Program-made: the position numbers and the translations under genes | Part shown: one piece after another, positions 16,378-25,230 of the stretch | Position numbering within the stretch: position 1 is the stretch's first letter | How the letters are laid out: each line of letters opens with the position of its first letter | Source of the DNA: an uncultured Flavobacteriales bacterium | GTDB lineage: Bacteria > Bacteroidota > Bacteroidia > Flavobacteriales_D > Crocinitomicaceae | DNA: 34,042 bases | Assembly (NCBI GenBank): GCA_903823565.1 | Contig: CAIJTF010000006.1 | Coordinates: forward strand, 1-34,042 | Reading direction: 5' to 3' | Notes under the pieces: generated by a model | Told to the model about the DNA's origin: nothing | The model's input: only the letters and a program-made list of their open reading frames with translations | Database searches by the model: none

Positions 16378-19300
16378 ATGGCTCGGTCTTTTATCCTTTT
16401 CCTGCTACTCCAATTTTTTCATTTCACGTCTTTTGCACAAACGTTTGGAAATGAATGGATCAATTACCAACAGAAGTATTTTGCGTTTCCTGTGGTTCAA
16501 AATGGAATTTATAAAGTAGGATATCAAACGCTTGTGAATGCAGGCATTCCGGTTTCTTCCATTCCCATCCAGGCGTACCAACTGTTTGGAAAAGAAAAAG
16601 AACAGCCACTTTACATTCCTGACAATGGAAATGACGTACTGGATCCCAACGAATTTATCTATTTCTATGCGGAAAAAAACGATGGTTGGTTAGATTCGAC
16701 CCTATACGACAACCCAGGATGGATGGGGAATCCAATGTACAGTCTATACAACGATACCTTAAACTATTTTATCAGTTGGTCTAATTCCACCAATGGTCTG
16801 CGCTTTACTCCAGAAAATGACATTGCTTTTAACGCCTATCAAACAGCGAATTACCTGCTTTATGAAAAGAATTTAGTTAACAATCAAGCGTACAATGAAG
16901 GGGAAATTACTTCTCAGTCAGCCAGTTCGTTTTTTGTTCCTGGAGAAGGGTGGGGGAGCGCCATGCAAAACGGAGCTTCAGGTTACTCTTGGAATTTCTC
17001 AACCACCCAATTAGATAATTTGTATTCGGGCATTGATGCCCCAAACGTGCGCTTGAAATCGGTCGTGGTTGGTGGGTCAAATGCCTACGCTGCTTCGCTA
17101 TACAATCACCATACACGCTTTACCCTCGGGCCGAATAATACCCCAATTGTTGATACCCTGACCATTGGATATAACGCATTAAACATTGACAAAGGTTTTT
17201 CTCCATCGCTCCTTCCAGCCAATGGGTTAACGAACTTTAAAATAAATATCGTTGGGGATTTGGGCGTTGCTACGGATTATCAAAGCGTAAATTATTGGTC
17301 TTTTCTCTATCCAAGGACCATGTTGCTAGGCGGAGCCACTAAGGCAGAATTCTTGGTAAAAAATGAGATAACCCAGGCCAAAATCCGCCTGAATTTGACC
17401 AATGTTGGGATGACTTCCCCTTTTGCATTTGTTTTTGGATCTACTCCCAAAGTTGTTTACGCTGTTTATGCCGGAGGGAGCTGCCAACTTCTTATACCGA
17501 ACGACCCTAATTACACGTACCAAAAAGTGGTTGTACAAGGAGCCGCGACAATTAGCGCGATTGGAAACGTAACTCCAGTTAACCAAACTGGGTTTTTTAC
17601 GGATTATTCTGCCATTCCGAACCTCCAAAAGGCCTTACTAATGGTTTATCCAACTTTGTTGGAGCCGGGTGTAATGGATTATGCGGTTTATCGCAGTTCT
17701 CCAGATGGGGGGGATTATAATGTGATATTGGCCAATGTTGATGAACTCTTCTACCAGTTTGGAGGTGGGATTAAAAAACACGTCAATGGTATTCGTCGCT
17801 TCGCCCACTACATGCATGCGATCAGTCAAGATAAACCGGTTGGGTTGTTTTTAATCGGTAAGGCGATTCGAGAGGCAAACGTCTCAACGACCCTCGCCAC
17901 AGGACCTGGCTCACGATCCAATACCGCTAATTATGCCATGTCCTTGGTTCCGTCCTTTGGGCAGCCCTCATCGGATCAGTGCATGACCTCAAATTTGCCA
18001 GGGACCGATAAATGGACACCCCTCATTCCGACGGGAAGGATTTCGGTTAACAATCTTTCAGAATTATCCGTGTATTTGGAGAAGGTCAAAGCCTTTGAAG
18101 CGAATCAAGATTCCACAAGCCTTTACGCTACGGCAACGAAAGATTGGCAAAAGCACCTTATCCATTTTGCGGGTGGAGGTAATGCAAACGAACAGTATAT
18201 TTTTCAAACGTATCTCAACGCAATGGCTGATCTTGCTGAGGACGATTATTTTGCAGGGAATACCATGCGCATCATTAAACAATCCGCCAACCCCTTAACC
18301 CCAGCACAAATTCAAGGTATTTCGGATCGTATTTCTGAGGGCGTAACCGTTCTTAACTTTTTTGGTCACGCTTCCTCCTCCCAAAGTGGTTTTGATTTGA
18401 ACATTGATGATCCTCAAAATTGGGATAATCAAGGGAAATACCCTCTCCTAATCGCCAATTCATGCTATAATGGGAATATCTTTTACAGTGTACCTTCCAA
18501 GTCAGAACAATTCGTATTAACACCGAATGCTGGGGTAATTGCATACTTAGGAACCATTAATTATGGTTTTTCGGGCGCGTTGAACGATTATTCAAATCAG
18601 TTTTACCGTCAATTCAGTCGACACAACTACGGCGGTACTTTGGGCGAACATATTCGCAATACCATTGATTCCGTAATGAATCCAAATCAACCCTTGAGCA
18701 CTGAATCGGTCTTTCAACAAATGACCCTTCATGGAGACCCGATGCTTCGGTTAAATCCCCATACCAAACCAGAGATTGAACTTACGACCGAACGGGTTTC
18801 TTTTGCTCCCGATGCGGTGTCCCTTTCCACCGATTCCTTAGAGGTTAACATTACCCTTCGTAACCTTGGACGGTCTATTACAGATACATTTACCGTTGAG
18901 ATTTCTCGTCATTTTCCGGGGAATAATGCGGATTCTAGCTATTTCCTTTTGGTAGCTGGGTTGGATTATGAAAAAACAGTTTCATGCAAAATCCCCTTCT
19001 ATCCCTTAATTGGGGTAGGTTTAAACCAATTTACCATATCGGCAGATATACCAAATTTTTACGACGAAGTCTACGATGAGGTTAACAACAACCGGATTGA
19101 AAAAAACCTGAACATTCGGGTGGATGGAATTGAGCCAATTTTACCCTACGAATTCGCCGTAGTCCCTAAAGACACGCTAAGCGTCTTTGCCTCAACCATT
19201 GACCCCCTTGCCAGTTTGAATACGTATCGTTTCGAAATGGATACGACCCATTTGTTCAATAGTGCCTTCCATCGCTATGCAGTGGTATCAGGCGTTGGTG

Positions 19301-21546
19301 GGGTTAAAAAGGTTCGTTGGAATGAATGGAAGCTCGTAGGGAACAATGCCACAGCGCCTGTGGTATTTAATGACAGTGTTGTTTACTATTGGCGGGTGGC
19401 AGTGGATGCACCTAGTCCACAATGGAAAAAACGGTCTTTTCAATACATTCCTGGCAAGGAGGGTTGGGGGCAAGACGACTTTTTCCAGTTCACGGATAAT
19501 TCCTTCACGGGGATTACCATGAATACCAACCAACAACTGCGACAATTTATTCCAATTCAGAAAGGGATATCCTGTCTGGTTAAGTCGGCTACAACCGCCC
19601 CTCAAATATATGACAACGCATGGTATCTTAACGATGAGCAGCAGGAGTATGAGATATGTAACATGACCCCAAAGTTACATGTCGCGATTGTCGATAAGGC
19701 GACCCTACTTCCATGGGAGACGAGGTATACTTACCCCAATGGTGTTGTGGTTAATCCCAACAATAATTTCGGAAATGCTAACGATAATTCGGGATGCAAG
19801 CCCCGGGCCATGCGCTATTTTACCTTTCATCAGAACAGTGCTGCCCAGCTTGCGGCTTTCCAAAATTTGGTTCAAAACGTGGTGGAGAATGGCGATTATA
19901 TTCTAGTTTATTCACCCATGACTACCCGGTATGATTGGTGGAATATTTTTGCACCGAGTTTATACCAAACGTTTGCGGCTTTAGGTTCCGATAGTATAGT
20001 ACAAGGCCGACCGAACAAACCTTTTATTTTCCTTACCCGAAAAGGGGATCCATCCTTTGTGGTTGAAAAATTTACACAAGGGACGGAGGACATTGTAATC
20101 GATACAACGGTTTTTGGTTCTCAACTGGCAGGGTATGAAACAAGTCCGTTTATTGGTCCCGTTTCGGATTGGCAATCGCTCTTTTGGAAACGCAATGCCC
20201 TGGATGGTGCCCCTGGAGATTCTACGCGCATGCGGATAAACGTATACAACCCATTTGGCACCCTAGACCATACCATTGATACCTTGATGACGCCTCATGA
20301 TTCTATTATTCAGTTGAATAACCTCATAGATCCTGTTCAATTTCCTTTTGTTCGATTGAATGCATATTACATGGATTCTACCTTTCAAACACCTGCTCAA
20401 CTCGATTTTTGGCATGTAGTTTTTGCGCCCCTGCCTGAAGCTGCGATCGACCCATCGAGTGCCATGTTTTGGTCTGCCCAACAAGATTCCGTGCAGCAAG
20501 GTCAGCCGCTATTTTTTGCAGTGGATATCCAAAACATTAGTGACTATGGAATGGATTCCTTGTTAGTAAGTTATTCCGTTATTGATGAAAATCAAGCCGT
20601 TCACCCCATATCCTATCCAAGGCAAGCTCCATTGTTGCCTGGCGGGCATTTATACGATACGGTTTCTATTCCCACCTTAAATTTAACAGGAATGAACTGG
20701 CTCAAAGTGGAGGTGAATCCATATAAGAATGCCTTGATGGTCGAAACGGATCAACCCGAATTGACCCATATCAACAATGTTTTACAAATTCCATTTATCG
20801 TCGGAAAGGAAGACATTAATCCTATTTTAGATGTCACCTTTAATGGTCAGCATATCTTAAACAATGATATAATTTCACCGGAAAGTGAGATTTTAATAAC
20901 CCTCAAGGATGACAATCCTTACTTGGTTATGGATAGCGATGCGGATACCGCTCTTTTTGCGGTTTATTTGACTGATCCTGATGGAGTAATGAAGAAGATT
21001 CCCTTTGTGGACGCCCAAGGGAATGTGTTGATGGAATGGATTCCTGCTAATGCGAGCAATAAAAAATTCAAAATCATTTACCCTGCCTTATTTGATAAGG
21101 ATGGAAGCTACTCGCTCTTGGTTCAAGGCCAAGATCGTTCAGGTAATTTGTCCGGAGATTACGCGTATGAAATTACCTTCAAAATCGTTCATGAATCAAG
21201 TGTATCTCAGTTTATGAATTATCCAAATCCTTTCTCCACCAGTACGCGATTTGTTTTCACCTTAACAGGGGCTGAAATTCCCGACAGAATATTAATTCAA
21301 ATCATGAACATTAATGGCAAAGTCGTTCGTGAGATTACGGAAAATGAGTTAGGAACCATTCATATTGGGAGGAACATTACAGAGTATGCTTGGGATGGAA
21401 GGGATGAATTTGGCGACCTGTTAGCGAACGGTGTATATCTCTACAGGGTCAATGTATTTTCCAATCAAAAAGAAATTAAGCATTTAGACACCGGGGCAGA
21501 TACCTATTTTCACAAAGGCCTAGGAAAGATGTATATCATTCGTTAG
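16378..21546 (+). CDS. PorU2-like type IX secretion sortase, peptidase family C25
   Basis: A secreted 1722-residue protein: signal peptide (residues 1-20, ending TSFAQ), a beta-rich N-terminal half, and a gingipain-like C25 domain around residues 430-800 with the catalytic pair His664 (NFFGHASSS) and Cys696 (IANSCYNGN). Several Ig-like or CARDB-like beta segments follow (for example TLRNLGRSITDTFTVEI). The end (from about 1610) reads NYPNPFSTSTRFVF ... WDGRDEFGDLLANGVYLYRV, a FlgD-like/type A C-terminal sorting-domain pattern. PorU cleaves C-terminal signals from type IX cargo and attaches it to lipid. This longer form with a C-terminal domain corresponds to the putative PorU2 group; its exact activity is inferred. 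The gene stops 7 bases before the converging phosphatase. Confidence 0.83.
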   Translation: MARSFILFLLLQFFHFTSFAQTFGNEWINYQQKYFAFPVVQNGIYKVGYQTLVNAGIPVSSIPIQAYQLFGKEKEQPLYIPDNGNDVLDPNEFIYFYAEKNDGWLDSTLYDNPGWMGNPMYSLYNDTLNYFISWSNSTNGLRFTPENDIAFNAYQTANYLLYEKNLVNNQAYNEGEITSQSASSFFVPGEGWGSAMQNGASGYSWNFSTTQLDNLYSGIDAPNVRLKSVVVGGSNAYAASLYNHHTRFTLGPNNTPIVDTLTIGYNALNIDKGFSPSLLPANGLTNFKINIVGDLGVATDYQSVNYWSFLYPRTMLLGGATKAEFLVKNEITQAKIRLNLTNVGMTSPFAFVFGSTPKVVYAVYAGGSCQLLIPNDPNYTYQKVVVQGAATISAIGNVTPVNQTGFFTDYSAIPNLQKALLMVYPTLLEPGVMDYAVYRSSPDGGDYNVILANVDELFYQFGGGIKKHVNGIRRFAHYMHAISQDKPVGLFLIGKAIREANVSTTLATGPGSRSNTANYAMSLVPSFGQPSSDQCMTSNLPGTDKWTPLIPTGRISVNNLSELSVYLEKVKAFEANQDSTSLYATATKDWQKHLIHFAGGGNANEQYIFQTYLNAMADLAEDDYFAGNTMRIIKQSANPLTPAQIQGISDRISEGVTVLNFFGHASSSQSGFDLNIDDPQNWDNQGKYPLLIANSCYNGNIFYSVPSKSEQFVLTPNAGVIAYLGTINYGFSGALNDYSNQFYRQFSRHNYGGTLGEHIRNTIDSVMNPNQPLSTESVFQQMTLHGDPMLRLNPHTKPEIELTTERVSFAPDAVSLSTDSLEVNITLRNLGRSITDTFTVEISRHFPGNNADSSYFLLVAGLDYEKTVSCKIPFYPLIGVGLNQFTISADIPNFYDEVYDEVNNNRIEKNLNIRVDGIEPILPYEFAVVPKDTLSVFASTIDPLASLNTYRFEMDTTHLFNSAFHRYAVVSGVGGVKKVRWNEWKLVGNNATAPVVFNDSVVYYWRVAVDAPSPQWKKRSFQYIPGKEGWGQDDFFQFTDNSFTGITMNTNQQLRQFIPIQKGISCLVKSATTAPQIYDNAWYLNDEQQEYEICNMTPKLHVAIVDKATLLPWETRYTYPNGVVVNPNNNFGNANDNSGCKPRAMRYFTFHQNSAAQLAAFQNLVQNVVENGDYILVYSPMTTRYDWWNIFAPSLYQTFAALGSDSIVQGRPNKPFIFLTRKGDPSFVVEKFTQGTEDIVIDTTVFGSQLAGYETSPFIGPVSDWQSLFWKRNALDGAPGDSTRMRINVYNPFGTLDHTIDTLMTPHDSIIQLNNLIDPVQFPFVRLNAYYMDSTFQTPAQLDFWHVVFAPLPEAAIDPSSAMFWSAQQDSVQQGQPLFFAVDIQNISDYGMDSLLVSYSVIDENQAVHPISYPRQAPLLPGGHLYDTVSIPTLNLTGMNWLKVEVNPYKNALMVETDQPELTHINNVLQIPFIVGKEDINPILDVTFNGQHILNNDIISPESEILITLKDDNPYLVMDSDADTALFAVYLTDPDGVMKKIPFVDAQGNVLMEWIPANASNKKFKIIYPALFDKDGSYSLLVQGQDRSGNLSGDYAYEITFKIVHESSVSQFMNYPNPFSTSTRFVFTLTGAEIPDRILIQIMNINGKVVREITENELGTIHIGRNITEYAWDGRDEFGDLLANGVYLYRVNVFSNQKEIKHLDTGADTYFHKGLGKMYIIR

Positions 21547-21552
21547 CGGTTT

Positions 21553-22782
21553 TTAGAAAAATTTACAGCTTAATATGGCTGTGTCGTCTCCGTAGGGTAA
21601 CCGCCCTTTCCATTCGTCCAGTTTCGAAAATAGAATATTATTCATGTCCTCCATTTTTAGGGAAGAAAACGCCTGAATGTTTTTTATCATACGCTCCAGA
21701 CCATACGCTTCGCCTTCTTCATTCTCCAGTTCAACTACCCCATCCGTGTATAGCACCAAGGTGCTTTTGGGTGGCAAAAAGAGCTTGCCCACTTTGATAT
21801 TGGGCAATTCATCGAGCATACCAAGTCCTATGCAGCCATCGTGCAGGAGTTGATGTTTCTTTCCAATGGTTAAAAGGGGCTGGTTATGTCCGGCATTAAT
21901 GTATTTCAAGGTTCTTGTAAAGGCGTTATAATGCGCAATAAAAAAGGTTATGAACTTTTCCCCTTGGGCACTCAGGACAACTTTTTTATTTAATTCTTCA
22001 ATTAAAAAAGACAAGTCAAAGCGTTGGTATCGAAATAATGCTCGAATGGTAGCTTGAAAGTTTGCCATAAGCAGGGCCGCCGATACGCCTTTTCCTGAAA
22101 CGTCAGCAATACAGATGATGTATTCTTCATCCCCAAGGGGAATGAAATCGTAGTAATCCCCACTTACCACTTCCCTAGAAACGTATTTTGCTGAAACGTC
22201 CATTTTTCGGTTGGAAGGTAAATTAGACGGGAATAGTAATTTTTGTAATTCCGATGCGACTTCAAGATCTTTGTTAATGCGTTCCTTTGCCAACAAACTC
22301 CGCTCTAACCCTTTGTTTTCAATGGCCACACAAATTATATTGGTCAGGGTTTGCGTGAAATCAAGATCCTTATCGACTGGATGATTTTTTGTGGAGTTCC
22401 GAGCTTCACCGATAAGCAAGTAGGCTAGGGGCTGGTCTGAATGGTATACGGGAATAACGGTCTGAAACTCCCGCAAAAGGGTGGAATTGGAGTCCGATAA
22501 AAAGGTTGTTTCTTTAAAGCGCAACAAGTCGGGTAGGTGTTCGTCAAGCGTGATTTTTCCTTTGTAGCCCACTTTGACAGGGCAATTCCAATCCTCCTGC
22601 TTAATGAAGAGCACGAATTTTCGATGCAGTAATTGTTCCTTAAGAATAAATGCGTAAATCGCTAACAGGGAATCTACCCCAGCATTCGAATTGATGGCTG
22701 AAGTGATTTCCAATAAGGCATTTAATTTTAATGACTGTATGGAAAGTTGTTGTTCTAAATGCTGAAAGACGGGTTCACTCAT
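21553..22782 (-). CDS. GAF domain plus PP2C-type (SpoIIE/RsbU) serine phosphatase
   Basis: A 409-residue cytoplasmic protein. Residues about 20-170 form a GAF-like sensor, then a linker helix (LLAKERINKDLEVASELQKLLFP), then a PP2C phosphatase of the SpoIIE/RsbU type. Metal-site motifs are complete: SGDYYDFIPL, CIADVSGKGVSAALLMAN, INAGHNQPLL, LYTDGVVE and GDDTAIL. Such enzymes remove phosphate from anti-anti-sigma factors in partner-switching pathways; no partner gene is adjacent. Its ATG overlaps the stop of the upstream LpxD-like gene by 4 bases (ATGA), implying coupling with an envelope-synthesis gene. Signal and target are unknown. Confidence 0.88.
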   Translation of the reverse strand: MSEPVFQHLEQQLSIQSLKLNALLEITSAINSNAGVDSLLAIYAFILKEQLLHRKFVLFIKQEDWNCPVKVGYKGKITLDEHLPDLLRFKETTFLSDSNSTLLREFQTVIPVYHSDQPLAYLLIGEARNSTKNHPVDKDLDFTQTLTNIICVAIENKGLERSLLAKERINKDLEVASELQKLLFPSNLPSNRKMDVSAKYVSREVVSGDYYDFIPLGDEEYIICIADVSGKGVSAALLMANFQATIRALFRYQRFDLSFLIEELNKKVVLSAQGEKFITFFIAHYNAFTRTLKYINAGHNQPLLTIGKKHQLLHDGCIGLGMLDELPNIKVGKLFLPPKSTLVLYTDGVVELENEEGEAYGLERMIKNIQAFSSLKMEDMNNILFSKLDEWKGRLPYGDDTAILSCKFF

Positions 22783-23690
22783 GGATGTTTTTTCATGTAA
22801 TTGGGAAGGGCTTTAAGGGCTGCAAGTTCTTTAAATTTCTCACGGACCTCGCTGCAGGGACTTCCAAAATACGTTTTTCCAGATTCCAACGATTTCGATA
22901 TTCCACTTTGCGCAAGAACTACCACCTCTGATCCAATTTCAATTCCACTGGCACATCCAACTTGCCCCCATAAGGTAACCCTGTCTCCGATGTCGACGCA
23001 TCCGGCAATACCACATTGGGCTGCAATGAGGCAATTTTTTCCAATTTGGGTATCGTGTCCTATTTGTACCAGGTTGTCGATTTTTGTCCCCTCTCCAATC
23101 CTTGTTGTATCGGAAACACCGCGATCAATTGTACATCCCGCTCCGATTTCAACATGGGATGCAATGTGAACATTTCCACAGCTGTACATAGCGGTATATT
23201 GTCCCTTTTCTTTCTTGTAATAAAAGGCATCGAAACCGATTACGCAATTGGGTCCAATGGTTACGTTATCTTCAATGATGGTCCCATCCAGTATCGTTGT
23301 ATTCGGATAAAGGGTGACGTTTTTCCCAATCTTAACGTTTTCACCAAGGTAAACGCCTGGATACGCGGATGGGGAATTTATCGAGGAAATTACTGGGATT
23401 CTTGGGCGTGAAAAATGGCGTGTGATCGCATTAAAGGTGTGGAAAGGTGCTTCGGACATGAGTAGACCTTTACCCGAAGGACATTCAACTTCTTGATCGA
23501 TAATAATTACGGTTGCATTGGAATTGAGAGCCTTTTGATAGTACTTGGGATGGTCTACAAAAACGATATCACCGGGGACAACGCGATGGATTTCATTGAT
23601 GCCGCTTACACGGAGCTCAGGGTCACCGACAAAGGAACAATGGAATCGTTCGGCAAGTTCGGATAAGGATAGCGCTTCTTCGAATTTCAT
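22779..23690 (-). CDS. UDP-3-O-acylglucosamine N-acyltransferase-like protein (LpxD family)
   Basis: A 303-residue protein with the LpxD layout: an N-terminal uridine-binding domain (SGINEIHRVVPGDIVFVDHPKY, about 29-50) and a left-handed beta-helix of hexapeptide repeats (about 108-265; IGKNVTLYPN, IGPNCVIGFDAF). The catalytic His is probably His212 in NLVQIGHDTQIG. It would transfer a 3-hydroxyacyl chain to UDP-acylglucosamine in lipid A synthesis. At 303 residues it is shorter than standard LpxD (about 340), and the usual lpxC/fabZ-lpxA neighbours are absent, so it may be the second LpxD paralog found in many Bacteroidota. It overlaps the phosphatase gene by 4 bases. Confidence 0.83.
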   Translation of the reverse strand: MKFEEALSLSELAERFHCSFVGDPELRVSGINEIHRVVPGDIVFVDHPKYYQKALNSNATVIIIDQEVECPSGKGLLMSEAPFHTFNAITRHFSRPRIPVISSINSPSAYPGVYLGENVKIGKNVTLYPNTTILDGTIIEDNVTIGPNCVIGFDAFYYKKEKGQYTAMYSCGNVHIASHVEIGAGCTIDRGVSDTTRIGEGTKIDNLVQIGHDTQIGKNCLIAAQCGIAGCVDIGDRVTLWGQVGCASGIEIGSEVVVLAQSGISKSLESGKTYFGSPCSEVREKFKELAALKALPNYMKKHP

Positions 23691-23799
23691 AGTAATTACT
23701 TAATGTAAATGTAAAGAGCCAACGGGCATGCATTTCACGGATGGTGGCATATTTATCAGCGCACATTTGTTAGTTGGAATAAAATTATTTGTCCTACCC

Positions 23800-23830
23800 T
23801 TTGTTTGTTAACAACAAATCTCTACCTTTG
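23800..23830 (+). promoter_or_regulatory. Promoter of rpmE2
   Basis: TTTG (23800-23803), 19-base spacer, TACCTTTG (23823-23830): exact Bacteroidota consensus. The predicted start near 23837 lies 13 bases before the ATG. A palindrome TTTGTTGTTAACAACAAA-like element (GTTTGTTAACAACAAAT, 23803-23819) sits in the spacer. Confidence 0.8.
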
Positions 23831-23849
23831 CACACTAATTTTTGCCTCA

Positions 23850-24104
23850 ATGAAAAAAGAAATTCATCCAGAAGATTACCGCTTGGTCGTTTTTAAAGAC
23901 ATGTCCAACGATTACTCCTTTATATGCCCGTCGTGTGCTCCTGCTAAGGAAACCATTACTTGGGAGGATGGAAACGAATATCCATTAGTGAAATTAGATA
24001 TTTCCCACAAATCTCACCCCTTCTTTACTGGTATTGCCCAATTTGTTGATACTGCTGGTAGAATTGATAAATTCAAAAACCGTTTCGGAAGGACGATGAA
24101 ATAA
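23850..24104 (+). CDS. rpmE2: 50S ribosomal protein L31, type B
   Basis: An 84-residue L31: MKKEIHPEDYRLVVFKDMSN at the start and HPFFTG...DTAGRIDKFKNRFGR at the end are the type B pattern. The frame is open to an upstream TTG-like start at 23805, but the ATG at 23850 follows the promoter and matches the family exactly. Unlike most type B forms it keeps a CPSC pair (Cys26, Cys29), while the second cysteine pair of zinc-binding L31 is replaced by Ser (ISHKSHPF). Single-gene transcript ending in a terminator. Confidence 0.95.
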   Translation: MKKEIHPEDYRLVVFKDMSNDYSFICPSCAPAKETITWEDGNEYPLVKLDISHKSHPFFTGIAQFVDTAGRIDKFKNRFGRTMK

Positions 24105-24120
24105 AAAGTTTAAAACCGTG

Positions 24121-24145
24121 AAAGCCTCCTCGTGAGGCTTTTTTT
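24121..24145. terminator. Intrinsic terminator after rpmE2
   Basis: Stem AAAGCCTC (24121-24128) / GAGGCTTT (24134-24141), 5-base loop, followed by T residues to 24145. It lies between two converging genes and overlaps the end of the Sua5 gene by two bases. Confidence 0.88.
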
Positions 24146-25103
24146 ATGGGTTATATTTAGCTGTAGCCCTATTCAATCGGTCAATGATCGTTAACCCAAT
24201 GCCCTCCGGTTTTGGTTTTTCAATATAGAGTTTCGAATATCCTCTAGAATCCATTTCAATGAGCATGCTATATAAATTCCGTGCAACCGTTTTCAGGTTA
24301 CCATCCGTGCTAAGCGCGATACTATTGGGATAATCAAATCCCTTTGGAAAATGCTGCAGAAAAAGATAACCGCATTGGGTTGAAGGGTTTTGTGTCGGCG
24401 AAAAATAATGGAGTGGCGTTGTGGGGGCATAATGGTATTTAACCATCCCTGGAGCCATTGGTTGCTCCTCTTTGTGATTCTTTACCGTTGGAATATACCC
24501 CAAAACTACCGCCAAATCATCCAGCGGTACACTTCCCAACCGATAAACAACGGCCTTGGGGCCTTCCATCCCAACAATGGTCGATTCCAATCCAAAACCA
24601 CACGGGCCGCCGTCTAATACCAAAGGTATTTCTCCGCTAAGTTGTTCTTTTACTTGTTGGGCGAGGGTAGGACTTACCGCTCCATATTTGTTGGCACTGG
24701 GAGCGGCTAATGGGAAATCAAGGAGGGATAATAACCTTCGCAGCAAGGGTTGCGACGGAAAACGAATGGCCACCTTGTCCAACCCCGCGGTTATTAGGGA
24801 AGGGACTGCTTTAGTTTTGGGTACGAGAAACGTAATCGGTCCGGGACTGAAGACCTCCATGATTCGCTGTAGTTCCGGATCAAACTCTTGGATGTATGGA
24901 CGCGCTTGTTGCACATCAAAAAAATGTAAAATAAGCGGATTGCTGTGCGGGCGACCCTTAATTTGGAAAATAGATTCGACGGCTGCGGGATTTAGGGCAT
25001 TGGCGGCCAGTCCATACACGGTTTCTGTTGGTATGCCGATGGCTTGTCCTTTGTCTAAGGCGGATTTCGCGCGGTGAACGTCCGAAGAAATTCTCGTAAT
25101 CAT
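24144..25103 (-). CDS. L-threonylcarbamoyladenylate synthase, Sua5 type
   Basis: A 319-residue two-domain protein making threonylcarbamoyl-AMP for the t6A base of ANN-decoding tRNAs. The YrdC-like domain (about 8-190) carries IPTETVYGLAANA (24-36), KGRPHSNPL (49-57) for threonine and ATP binding, and LAAPSANKYG. The Sua5 C-terminal domain follows after PMAPGMVKYHYAPTTPL. The ATG at 25103 gives MITRISSDV, the usual start; an 11-residue extension would need a TTG. On the minus strand TATCTTTA (25115-25108) is a near-match -7 element just upstream. It is a single gene converging on rpmE2. Confidence 0.92.
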   Translation of the reverse strand: MITRISSDVHRAKSALDKGQAIGIPTETVYGLAANALNPAAVESIFQIKGRPHSNPLILHFFDVQQARPYIQEFDPELQRIMEVFSPGPITFLVPKTKAVPSLITAGLDKVAIRFPSQPLLRRLLSLLDFPLAAPSANKYGAVSPTLAQQVKEQLSGEIPLVLDGGPCGFGLESTIVGMEGPKAVVYRLGSVPLDDLAVVLGYIPTVKNHKEEQPMAPGMVKYHYAPTTPLHYFSPTQNPSTQCGYLFLQHFPKGFDYPNSIALSTDGNLKTVARNLYSMLIEMDSRGYSKLYIEKPKPEGIGLTIIDRLNRATAKYNP

Positions 25104-25198
25104 ACCGTAAAGATACAATGTAAGGGGGTTAAACAACCGTTGTTAATCCCTTGTTAAAAAAAAAGAAAAGATTCGAAGGAAGTTTTCGGAGGCCTTTG

Positions 25199-25206
25199 TA
25201 TCTTTG
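25199..25206 (+). promoter_or_regulatory. -7 promoter element of the response regulator gene
   Basis: TATCTTTG matches the Bacteroidota -7 consensus TAnnTTTG and sits 25 bases before the ATG at 25231. No TTTG is found 19-20 bases upstream, so the promoter may need an activator or be weak. Confidence 0.5.
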
Positions 25207-25230
25207 CCTTGTTTAAATTCATTCTAAATA

